Of a DNA stretch of 64,000 nt, positions 57,812 through 64,000 are shown piece by piece. Each line of letters begins with the position of its first letter. Positions within the stretch are counted from its first letter, which is position 1. Below the pieces are notes generated by a model. It was not told where the DNA came from. It made no database searches and was given only the letters and a program-made list of their open reading frames with translations. Made by a program: the position numbers and the translations under genes. The stretch is from assembly GCA_003481005.1 (NCBI GenBank), contig QUKC01000018.1:9029-73028 (forward strand). The letters are read 5' to 3'. This stretch comes from Firmicutes bacterium TM09-10 (lineage in GTDB: Bacteria; Bacillota; Clostridia; Lachnospirales; Lachnospiraceae).

Positions 57812-58435
57812 ATGACTACTTTAAAAGCTGAAACAAGAGACAAGAACGTAAAAGCAAAGAGACTCAGAAGAGAAGGTTATGTAACTGGTAACGTATTTGG
57901 CAGAGAAATTACAGGTTCCATTCCGGTTAAGATCGGACAGAGAGAAGTGGAGCGCCTGTTAAAAACCAGCAATAAAGGCAGCCAGCTGATGCTGGAAGTA
58001 GATGGCAAGACCTACGACGTGCTGATCAAGGAAATTGATTATGATGCCATGAAGAATCAGGTAACGGAGATTGATTTTCAGGCACTGGTAAGCAACGAAA
58101 AGGTACATTCCGTAGCAGAAGTAGTTTTGCTGAATCATGAGAAAGTGGTAGATGGAATCCTGCAGCAGAAGCTGGAAGAGATTTCCTACAAGGCATTGCC
58201 TGCAGCACTGGTAGACAGAATAGAGATCGACGTAGAGTCGATGAAGATTGGTGATGTAGTTCTGGTAAAGGATCTTGCGATCGCATCCAATCCGGATATT
58301 GACTTGATGACAGATCCGGAAGCAGTTGTTGTCACTGTTACAAGAGCTCATAATGCTCCTGCAGAAGAAGAAACAGAAGAAACGGATGCGGCAGCAGATA
58401 CCAAAAAGGATGCTGCAAAGAAAGAAGAAAAGTAA
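57812..58435 (+). CDS. rplY: 50S ribosomal protein L25/general stress protein Ctc
   Basis: 207 aa. N-terminal L25 domain binding 5S rRNA (residues 3-90: LKAETRDKNVKAKRLRREGYVTGNVFGREI) and the C-terminal TL5/Ctc domain (95-185), ending in an Ala/Glu/Lys-rich tail. The N-terminal RREGYVTGNVFG matches the RREGxVPAVVYG family region with two substitutions. Ctc proteins help ribosome function under stress. Own promoter upstream, single gene. It marks the last core gene before the acquired region. The start follows TTTTGGAGGAAAAGATAA. Confidence 0.93.
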   Translation: MTTLKAETRDKNVKAKRLRREGYVTGNVFGREITGSIPVKIGQREVERLLKTSNKGSQLMLEVDGKTYDVLIKEIDYDAMKNQVTEIDFQALVSNEKVHSVAEVVLLNHEKVVDGILQQKLEEISYKALPAALVDRIEIDVESMKIGDVVLVKDLAIASNPDIDLMTDPEAVVVTVTRAHNAPAEEETEETDAAADTKKDAAKKEEK

Positions 58436-58502
58436 TACAGATAAGCTGTAAAAGAGAAAAGGGCGTCTCCTTTGGCAACGCCAGATAAGGAAGCTTTTAT
58501 GT

Positions 58503-58543
58503 GGGACACGGTGTAACTCAGCAAAATGGGTTACACTGTGTCC
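58503..58543. terminator. Long hairpin at the island boundary
   Basis: GGACACGGTGTAAC (58503-58516) with GTTACACTGTGTCC (58530-58543), 14 pairs including one G-T, followed on the + strand by TTTCTG. It ends the L25 transcript or belongs to the mobile-element end. Confidence 0.65.
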
Positions 58544-58871
58544 TTTCTGTCGCATAAAATTGGTTTTCTTTGCAAGCATATACAAAAAATATGGATTCGT
58601 GGCATTTCACAAATTCTGCTAAGGGACATAGTTGAGAAACGGTCTCACCCTGTGCCTTTAATTTTTCCAATGCGCCGATCTGCTCCCGTTTTTCTGTAAT
58701 AAAAGAAACAAGCTCCTGCGGAGAATCAATATGGTTCTCGCATAGGAACTTGTATTCTTTCAGTGTTTTATCCAGTTTTACGACCGCTTGACGCATTTCA
58801 GGAGAAAGCGGTCTTGGTGACTGCACGGTTAATTCGCTGATTGCTTCTTGAATTAAGTGCGCATTCTCAGG
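58518..58871 (-). pseudogene. Probable relaxase C-terminal remnant
   Basis: An open minus-strand frame, without a convincing ATG, directly after the YbaN gene. A GTG at 58826 begins QSPRPLSPEM; upstream in the same frame is VDPENAHLIQEAISELTV. The segment YKFLCENHIDSPQELVSFITEKREQIGALEKLKAQG resembles the helical C-terminal region of Firmicute mobilisation relaxases. The nuclease domain is absent, so this is a remnant or a hybrid end created at insertion. Its last codons read through the boundary hairpin. Alternative: a small unrelated protein. Similarity judged by eye. Confidence 0.42.
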
Positions 58872-58872
58872 A

Positions 58873-59256
58873 TCAACACTCGCCGTATGTTTTTACGCCC
58901 CAAATGAAATATACGATATGGAACAGCCACACGCCGCCGAGAATGGCACAAGGGATATACAGATCCTTGCGGAACATCATAAAGAAGCCAAACGCCATCA
59001 GAAGCGTTACTGTAACCATAACCTTGATTTTGGTGTACAAAGTCATACCTTGACCTTTTACATAGGATTCCAAATTGTTTTTATAGAGCTTCGTACCGAT
59101 GAACCACTTATGCAATCTCTCCGAGCTTTTGCCGAAGCTGAACGCTGCAAGGAGAAGAAACGGAAAGGCAGGCAGCATAGGCAAAACAACACCGACTGCA
59201 CCGATACCAAGTCCAATAAATCCAAGTATGATCCATAAAAGTCTTTTAATTTTCAT
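58873..59256 (-). CDS. YbaN/DUF454 family membrane protein
   Basis: 127 aa with three to four membrane helices. The N-terminal segment LLWIILGFIGLGIGAVGVVLPMLPAFPFLLLAAFSFGKSS is the DUF454 hallmark (GxxLPxLPTxPFLLLA), followed by WFIGTKLYKNNLESY. Function of the family is unknown. It overlaps the upstream YgbA_NO-type gene by 11 bases, so the pair is co-translated, and both sit downstream of two ABC exporter genes. AAAGAAAATGAAA precedes its ATG. Confidence 0.9.
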   Translation of the reverse strand: MKIKRLLWIILGFIGLGIGAVGVVLPMLPAFPFLLLAAFSFGKSSERLHKWFIGTKLYKNNLESYVKGQGMTLYTKIKVMVTVTLLMAFGFFMMFRKDLYIPCAILGGVWLFHIVYFIWGVKTYGEC

Positions 59257-59596
59257 TTTCTTTCTCCAATCGTTTCTTTTCCTTTTTACTCTCTATGACG
59301 TGGCGAACTGCCATTACGGGATGATGGAGTATCATCCTCGGTCCTGAAAAGCGCATAACCTCACGGATTTTTTCACGCATTTCCGGCTTGTAACAATGCA
59401 CACGGCAGTTAGAGCAAAAGGTCTTGGTTTCCATAAAGGGGCATTTATCACTGCGCTGCATCGCATACTGCGAAAGTGCTTCGCATTCGGGACAAAGATT
59501 TTTCTTTGTCCCATGCTTCTTTCTACAATAAAGTCGTATCATCAAAGCGACGGTACGCTTTTCCCGTTCTCGCTTGCCTTGAATTTTATCTATCAT
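59246..59596 (-). CDS. YgbA_NO (nitrous oxide-stimulated promoter) family protein
   Basis: 116 aa, cysteine-rich. CPECEALSQYAMQRSDKCPF and FCSNCRVHCYKPEMREKIREVMRFSGPRM contain the Cys pattern of the YgbA_NO family, whose E. coli member is NsrR-controlled and linked to nitrosative stress. The cysteines suggest metal or [Fe-S] binding. It begins with a Lys/Arg-rich helix. Third gene of the minus-strand operon, 85 nt after the second ABC gene and overlapping ybaN. Its presence suggests the island cargo deals with metal, heme or nitrosative stress. Confidence 0.85.
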   Translation of the reverse strand: MIDKIQGKREREKRTVALMIRLYCRKKHGTKKNLCPECEALSQYAMQRSDKCPFMETKTFCSNCRVHCYKPEMREKIREVMRFSGPRMILHHPVMAVRHVIESKKEKKRLEKENEN

Positions 59597-59681
59597 AATT
59601 TTTCGCCTTTCTCTTTTTCAAAAAGCCTTTCTGATAAACAAAAAATTAAGTGTATTCTTCAATTTAGTCATAAGGTTCCTC

Positions 59682-61373
59682 TTAACATTCCAGCATTCTG
59701 CCGTCTTTTACTCTATAGATTATGTCAGCAATCGCCATCGTAGACTCACGGTGGGATACGAGAATAATGCTTTTTTTGTTCTTCTGCTCTTTGAGCGCTT
59801 TCAAAATAATACCTTCGTTAATACTGTCTACATTGCTGGTCGGCTCGTCGAGCAAAATTAGCTCACTTCCACGCAGAAACGCACGTGCAAGTCCGATACG
59901 CTGTTTTTCGCCTGCGGAAAGGTTATCACCCAAAGCCCCCACACGGGTTTTGTAGCCGTCCGGCAAAGTGAGGATAAAATCGTGGATAGATGCTAATTTG
60001 CAGGCGGCTTCGATTTCCTCCTGCGTAGCGTCCGGCTTTGCAATACGGAGATTATCTTCTATTGTTTCATCAAAAAGATAAGTTACCTGACTGACCATTG
60101 TTACATTATCAAGCAGACTGTCACCGTCGATGTTATCAATATCAACGCCGTTATAGGCAATCTCGCCGTGGTTTTTTTGCCAAAAGCGGAGGAGCAATTT
60201 CAGGAACGTAGACTTACCGCATCCCGACTCACCGACGATGCCGATAATCTCACCCTTCCCAGCGTGCATACAAATATCGGAAAGCACCTGCGTCTGTCCG
60301 TCGTAAGAAAAGGACAGATCCGTTACCTTCAGGTCGTTATACTCTATCTTTTCACCGTTCTGTACGGGTGTTACAGCGGGTTTCTCTGCAAGCAGATTCA
60401 GCACTCTGTCACCGCTTGCAAAGGTCTGTGTGAGGTTTCCGGGCAGGGCAGAAATTGCGATAACGGGACCAAAAGAGCCGAACACTGCAACAACGCCGAT
60501 AATCATTTTGCCAATGGTCAGCACATCGTTTGCTACAAGAGCAATACCGACTGCAAGTGCAGCGATAATAAACAGAGAAACACACAGCTCGGTTGTCGCA
60601 CTTGCCTTTGTGGTGTCGTGCTTCATCTTCCTGGTTTCACGAAGCAGAATATCGGAACGGTCGTTGACCTCTTTTTCACGTTCCTTGCCTGCATTATTAA
60701 GGACAATGTCTTTAATGCCCTTGATACTGTCAAGGAAATAGGCATTGAATGATGCAAATTCCGCACGGTAACGAACACCCGATTCCTTCAGCTTGCCGGA
60801 AGAAATCAGGGGAACGATAATTCCTACCGTTATATATCCTGCAAGTGCAATGAGTGCAAGATACCAACTGGATACCATTCCTACAAACAGCACTACTGCG
60901 GCAGAAACAATAACTGCAATGCAAATAGGCGAAATAGTATGGGCATAGAAAACCTCAAGAGTTTCAATGTCCGATGTGATCATTGCAATAATAGAACCTT
61001 TTTGTTTGCTCTCTAACTTTGCAGGGCAAAGAGTACGAAGTGCTCCGAAGATCTTATCACGGAGAACCGCAAGCAGACGGAAGGCGATATAGTGATTGCT
61101 ATACTGCTCCAGATAACGAAGTAGTCCTCGAAGCACACCGCAACCGATAGCAAGTCCGATAATCATTCCATAGGAAAGAGCAATCGTTTCTCCGAGGGCC
61201 TTTGCAACGCCGACAGCACCCATTAAGGTAACACCCATAGCGCAGATAAAGCCGACCGAACCGTTAATGACGGCAAGTACCATAATATAGGCAAGACTGC
61301 CGAGCAGCAGGATAAGACTTGCCATTATTTTTGCTCCGCTTCTGCGAAGGTTGTTCTTTTTACTCATACTCAT
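59682..61373 (-). CDS. ABC transporter permease/ATPase, CydC-like half
   Basis: 563 aa fused exporter half-transporter: six membrane helices (about residues 15-310), then an ATPase domain with Walker A GIVGESGCGKSTFLKLLLRF near 370, signature NLSAGEKQRIGLARAF near 465, Walker B LILLDEPTSNVDS and switch His VSHRES. Starts inside the preceding half-transporter gene (ATGA overlap), so a heterodimer is expected. Resembles CydCD and IrtAB/YbtPQ-type exporters, which move thiols, heme or siderophores. No family-specific substrate motif is visible. Second gene of the island operon. Confidence 0.93.
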   Translation of the reverse strand: MSMSKKNNLRRSGAKIMASLILLLGSLAYIMVLAVINGSVGFICAMGVTLMGAVGVAKALGETIALSYGMIIGLAIGCGVLRGLLRYLEQYSNHYIAFRLLAVLRDKIFGALRTLCPAKLESKQKGSIIAMITSDIETLEVFYAHTISPICIAVIVSAAVVLFVGMVSSWYLALIALAGYITVGIIVPLISSGKLKESGVRYRAEFASFNAYFLDSIKGIKDIVLNNAGKEREKEVNDRSDILLRETRKMKHDTTKASATTELCVSLFIIAALAVGIALVANDVLTIGKMIIGVVAVFGSFGPVIAISALPGNLTQTFASGDRVLNLLAEKPAVTPVQNGEKIEYNDLKVTDLSFSYDGQTQVLSDICMHAGKGEIIGIVGESGCGKSTFLKLLLRFWQKNHGEIAYNGVDIDNIDGDSLLDNVTMVSQVTYLFDETIEDNLRIAKPDATQEEIEAACKLASIHDFILTLPDGYKTRVGALGDNLSAGEKQRIGLARAFLRGSELILLDEPTSNVDSINEGIILKALKEQKNKKSIILVSHRESTMAIADIIYRVKDGRMLEC

Positions 61374-63109
61374 ACTCCCACCTCCGCATAGCCTTCTTCG
61401 AGATTTTTCTGTGTGGTATAGAGCTTAGCGTAACCGCTGTTTCTTTCCATCAGTTCCCTGTGTGTACCGCTTTCCTTCAGCTCGCCCGATTCCATATAGT
61501 AAATCAGATCGGCGGGTGTAACATTGGCAAGACGGTGGGAAATAACGATAACCGCCTTCTCTCTCGACAGAGCCTTGATATTCGCCATAATGATAGCTTC
61601 GCTTTCAATGTCGATATTGCTCGTTGCTTCGTCGAACACATAAATATCCTTGTGTGCCACAAGGTTCACCGCAAGGGCAAGTCGCTGCTTTTGACCGCCG
61701 GAGATATTGGCGGCATCCTCGGTGATGACCTTATCAAGTCCACCGTTTTCACGGATAAAGTCGGCAAGGTTCACCTTTTCAAGTGCCCCATAGATTTCTT
61801 CATCGGTTACGGCTTTATTTGCGAGCATAAAGTTTGCTCTGACCGTTTCATTGAAGATATAGGTGTTATAACTGACAACGGCAAGGTGAGAATAATAGCT
61901 CTCACGGGAAAGGCTTTCAAGCTCCTTGCCGCCAACCGTTACAGCACCGCTTTTCGGTCTGAACGCACCGAAAAGCATATTGACTACGGTAGATTTACCG
62001 CAACCCGATTCGCCTACAATGGCGGTCATTCCCGTTTTCGGGAAAGTCATAGACACATTTTTCAGCACATCTCGTTTGCCGTCATAAGAGAAGGTCACAT
62101 TCTCTACTTTTATTTCGGTGTCGGTAACGGCTTCTTCTCCCCAAACGGGATCGGGTTGTTCAAGAAGTGAAAGAATCTTTTTACCTGCACTTGCTCCGTT
62201 CATCGCAACGTGAAATGCTGAACCAAAGGCTCGAAGCGGAAGGAAGAAATCAACCGCAACTAAAATAAGGAACAATGCCGAAATCGGTGCAAGCTCCCAT
62301 TTAACAACCGATAAAATCGCCATAGCAATACCGATTCCTGCACCACCATATGCAACCAAGTCCATAATGGTAGTGCTGGCAAGCTGCATCACGAGAACTT
62401 TCATCGTAATCTTGCGGAAGTCCTCGCTTGTTTCGTTCATTTTCGTGTGCTGAGCTTCGTCTGCCTTGAAGATTTTGAGTTCCTTCAATCCCTGAACGCT
62501 GTCAAGGAAAGAGTCACCCATCGAGGTATATTTGCCCCAATACTTTGCAAATATCTTCTTTGCGTATTTGGATACGGCAATGATAGACACGGGAATTAGC
62601 GGTACACAGCAAAGCAGAACTACTGCCACACGCCATTCGATCCATACAGTGATGCCGAACAGAATAAAGGGGGCGAGCATAGCATAAAAGAACTGCGGAA
62701 TATAGGAAGAATAATAGAGGTCAAGTTGCTCCACACCCTCCATAGATACCTGCGTTAAACCTGCCATACTCATTCCGTCCGTAGAACGAACACCCAATTT
62801 TACGATTTTGTTATATACACGTTCACGCAGGTCTTTTTTTGCCTTTCTGCCGAGCGTGTCCTTTAAGTCGCCTACAAGTCGGGATGCGGTATAGCGCACG
62901 ATGATACAGATAACTGCGCATACGGCGGGCCACAGAAATATGGTTGCACCGCCGCTATACTCATCGTAGTGAATGGCAAGGTTTATCACCCAGCAGATTG
63001 CGGCGGTAATGCCGACGTTGGCAAATAAACCGAGTACCATCAGACCTACGGTATAAAATATATATTTCTTATTATCTCCGAGCAATCGGAGCAGGTTTTT
63101 GTCAATCAT
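61370..63109 (-). CDS. ABC transporter permease/ATPase, CydD-like half
   Basis: 579 aa. Six membrane helices (residues 17-290), then ATPase with Walker A AIVGESGCGKSTVVNMLFG near 368, signature NISGGQKQRLALAVNLV near 465, Walker B DIYVFDEATSNID near 487 and ISHRLANV. First gene of a four-gene minus-strand operon; AAGGAGAGCAATAA precedes its ATG, and two operator-like palindromes lie within 85 bp upstream. Heterodimer partner of the following gene. The operon order ABC-ABC-YgbA_NO-YbaN and the flanking remnants point to horizontal transfer. Confidence 0.93.
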   Translation of the reverse strand: MIDKNLLRLLGDNKKYIFYTVGLMVLGLFANVGITAAICWVINLAIHYDEYSGGATIFLWPAVCAVICIIVRYTASRLVGDLKDTLGRKAKKDLRERVYNKIVKLGVRSTDGMSMAGLTQVSMEGVEQLDLYYSSYIPQFFYAMLAPFILFGITVWIEWRVAVVLLCCVPLIPVSIIAVSKYAKKIFAKYWGKYTSMGDSFLDSVQGLKELKIFKADEAQHTKMNETSEDFRKITMKVLVMQLASTTIMDLVAYGGAGIGIAMAILSVVKWELAPISALFLILVAVDFFLPLRAFGSAFHVAMNGASAGKKILSLLEQPDPVWGEEAVTDTEIKVENVTFSYDGKRDVLKNVSMTFPKTGMTAIVGESGCGKSTVVNMLFGAFRPKSGAVTVGGKELESLSRESYYSHLAVVSYNTYIFNETVRANFMLANKAVTDEEIYGALEKVNLADFIRENGGLDKVITEDAANISGGQKQRLALAVNLVAHKDIYVFDEATSNIDIESEAIIMANIKALSREKAVIVISHRLANVTPADLIYYMESGELKESGTHRELMERNSGYAKLYTTQKNLEEGYAEVGV

Positions 63110-63133
63110 TTATTGCTCTCCTTCGTATATAAT

Positions 63134-63193
63134 AGTTAGCGCTGACTAACTCGTATTTCTCAATATAGCGGCGACTTGATTAGCCGCCGCTAA
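63134..63193. promoter_or_regulatory. Twin TTAG-N6-CTAA operators of the ABC operon
   Basis: AGTTAG-CGCTGA-CTAACT (63134-63151) and TTAG-CCGCCG-CTAA (63180-63193), centres 44 bp apart (about four helical turns). A TATATT-like minus-strand -10 lies between them. The layout fits a TetR-type repressor, whose gene is not in the island as seen here. Confidence 0.6.
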
Positions 63194-63278
63194 CCCAATG
63201 CTAAGCGTACACCTAAAATGCCTAAAAGTCAATGATTGCAAGGTATTTATCGTTAAAAAGGTTATTAAAAAATTTTTG

Positions 63279-63450
63279 TCATCGTACTTTGGTATGAATT
63301 AATTGCTCTGTAATGCCCTGTGACTGTTTCATCTGTTCTGCAAGCGTTTCCAAGCGTTCCTGCGCCTGACCGTCTATGTCGGAAAGGTAGGAATTGAGCG
63401 TACCGCTTGTTAACAGATTGCTGTATGCTATCTCCGTTATCTTTATTTTG
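63279..63450 (-). pseudogene. TnpV fragment (Tn4451-type element remnant)
   Basis: The minus-strand frame reads EIAYSNLLTSGTLNSYLSDI and then GQAQERLETLAEQMKQSQGITEQL before a divergent end and TGA. This matches the C-terminal half of TnpV, a small protein of Clostridium Tn4451/Tn4453-like mobilisable elements. No start codon; the left part is cut by the IS200/IS605 element beginning near 63455. Evidence of decay and secondary insertion. Confidence 0.6.
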
Positions 63451-63531
63451 AAAGAGGGCTACCGCAATCTCACTGGCTTTAGACGGTGGGTTAAGGTAGC
63501 CGGAAGCGGAGGTTTGTGCTATACTTGCGTT

Positions 63532-63936
63532 ATGGGAACGTGGAAATCAAAAAACAGACACAAATATTTGTTACAGTATCAGATTATTTTCGTATGCAAG
63601 TATAGAAAGAAATTGCTGATGTCAAAACAAATATCAGATGATATAAAGCAGTTTTCTTATGAGATATGTCAAAAGCATAAAGTCATTATCAGATATATGG
63701 AGACAGATAAAGATCATATTCATTACATGATAGAAACAGAATCAACAATGTCTATCAGTAAAATAGTAAATCTGATGAAGAGTTATACAGCATATCATAT
63801 TTGGAAAAGATATCAGGATTATCTACGAAAATATTTCTGGAAAGAACATACTTTTTGGACGGACGGATATTTTGTCTGCAGTGTAGGAAATGTATCAGAA
63901 GAGATGTTGAGAAAATATATAGAAAATCAAGGGTAG
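63532..63936 (+). CDS. tnpA: IS200/IS605 transposase TnpA
   Basis: 134 aa from the ATG at 63532; an earlier in-frame start would run through the IS left end. Y1 HUH single-strand transposase: HUH motif in KDHIHYMIET near residue 64 and the catalytic tyrosine in MLRKYIENQG near 129. SISKIVNLMKSYTAYHIWKR and FWTDGYFVCSVG are standard. Excises and inserts the element as single-stranded DNA. Complete; the adjacent tnpB start suggests an autonomous two-gene element. Confidence 0.93.
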   Translation: MGTWKSKNRHKYLLQYQIIFVCKYRKKLLMSKQISDDIKQFSYEICQKHKVIIRYMETDKDHIHYMIETESTMSISKIVNLMKSYTAYHIWKRYQDYLRKYFWKEHTFWTDGYFVCSVGNVSEEMLRKYIENQG

Positions 63937-63953
63937 AAAGGTGGCGACAGTGG

Positions 63954-64000
63954 GTGTTAAAAGCATATAAATACAGGATATATCCTAATAGCGAACAAAG
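63954..64000 (+). CDS. tnpB: TnpB N-terminus (RNA-guided nuclease of IS605), partial
   Basis: GTG start at 63954, 7 nt after AAAGGTGG, reading LKAYKYRIYPNSEQ, the standard TnpB N-terminus. Only 15 codons are inside the window. TnpB is the ancestor-like relative of Cas12 that cuts target DNA using a right-end-derived RNA. Confidence 0.75.
   Translation, partial: MLKAYKYRIYPNSEQ

Larger units (their letters stand above)
63455..64000 (+). mobile_element. IS200/IS605 family insertion sequence (right part outside window)
   Basis: Left-end hairpin CTCACTG (63469-63475), loop GCTTTAGA, CGGTGGG (63484-63490), typical of the subterminal imperfect palindromes recognised by TnpA, followed by tnpA and the first codons of tnpB. 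It interrupts the TnpV remnant. Exact left boundary is uncertain. Confidence 0.75.

Noticed and set aside
61319..62170. 283-codon + strand frame opposite the ABC genes
   Set aside because: Antisense to Walker A and signature motifs of a well-conserved ATPase; no start signals.

Overview
The window (about 50% GC) reads as chromosome of a gut-type Lachnospiraceae (Bacillota, Clostridia). The signs are a metG T-box leader, the HPr kinase/Crh/RapZ/WhiA control cluster, the cdaA-cdaR-glmM set, DUF1846, YitT, DegV and YesL families, AGGAGG-type ribosome binding sites, and a Clostridium-type mobile island at the right end. The species is not determinable from the sequence alone. Most genes are on the + strand; minus-strand genes are azlCD, a PHP phosphatase, an orphan 303-aa protein, an M24 peptidase, a DUF1846 protein, a cyclophilin and the terminal island.

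Layout. 0-9.8 kb: the 3' part of uvrA, mreB, then a tightly packed unit recD2-comF-two membrane proteins-cdaA-cdaR, followed by glmM and an HPr gene. 11.9-18 kb: leuA, a PLP decarboxylase plus ATP-grasp pair, a small protein and a short GH36-like glycosidase. 18-27 kb: azlCD, an S1-domain protein, T-box and metG, a lipase-like hydrolase, a secreted protein, a YesL protein and a sugar-importer ATPase. 27-38 kb: housekeeping and orphan genes separated by repeat-rich gaps, one of which (34804-34996) holds a strikingly structured unassigned element. 38-43 kb: a TAXI binding lipoprotein directly coupled to a GltS symporter, then ftsH. 42.7-52 kb: uvrC, hprK, glucokinase, murB, rapZ, whiA, a Crh-like protein, a lipid kinase and fba. 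52-58.4 kb: cardiolipin synthase, cyclophilin, GNAT, an SUV3-like helicase and L25. 58.5-64 kb: an acquired island (ABC exporter pair, YgbA_NO and YbaN proteins) between apparent relaxase and TnpV remnants, followed by an IS200/IS605 element that runs off the window.

Functional themes. Carbon control is unusually complete: HPr with His15 and Ser46, a Crh-like protein with Glu15 and Ser46, HprK, glucokinase, an MsmX-like ATPase and fructose-bisphosphate aldolase. Envelope and c-di-AMP genes (mreB, cdaA, cdaR, glmM, murB, ftsH, cls) are also well represented.

Intergenic regions carry at least three families of short interspersed palindromes. One family shows a compensatory base-pair change, and one locus is a MITE-like composite with inverted ends. 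The most interesting unexplained items are the 193-nt multi-hairpin element at 34804-34996, the palindromic repeat families, the TAXI-GltS pair with its small partner gene, and the decarboxylase/ATP-grasp pair. All family assignments come from reading motifs by eye; no database search was run.
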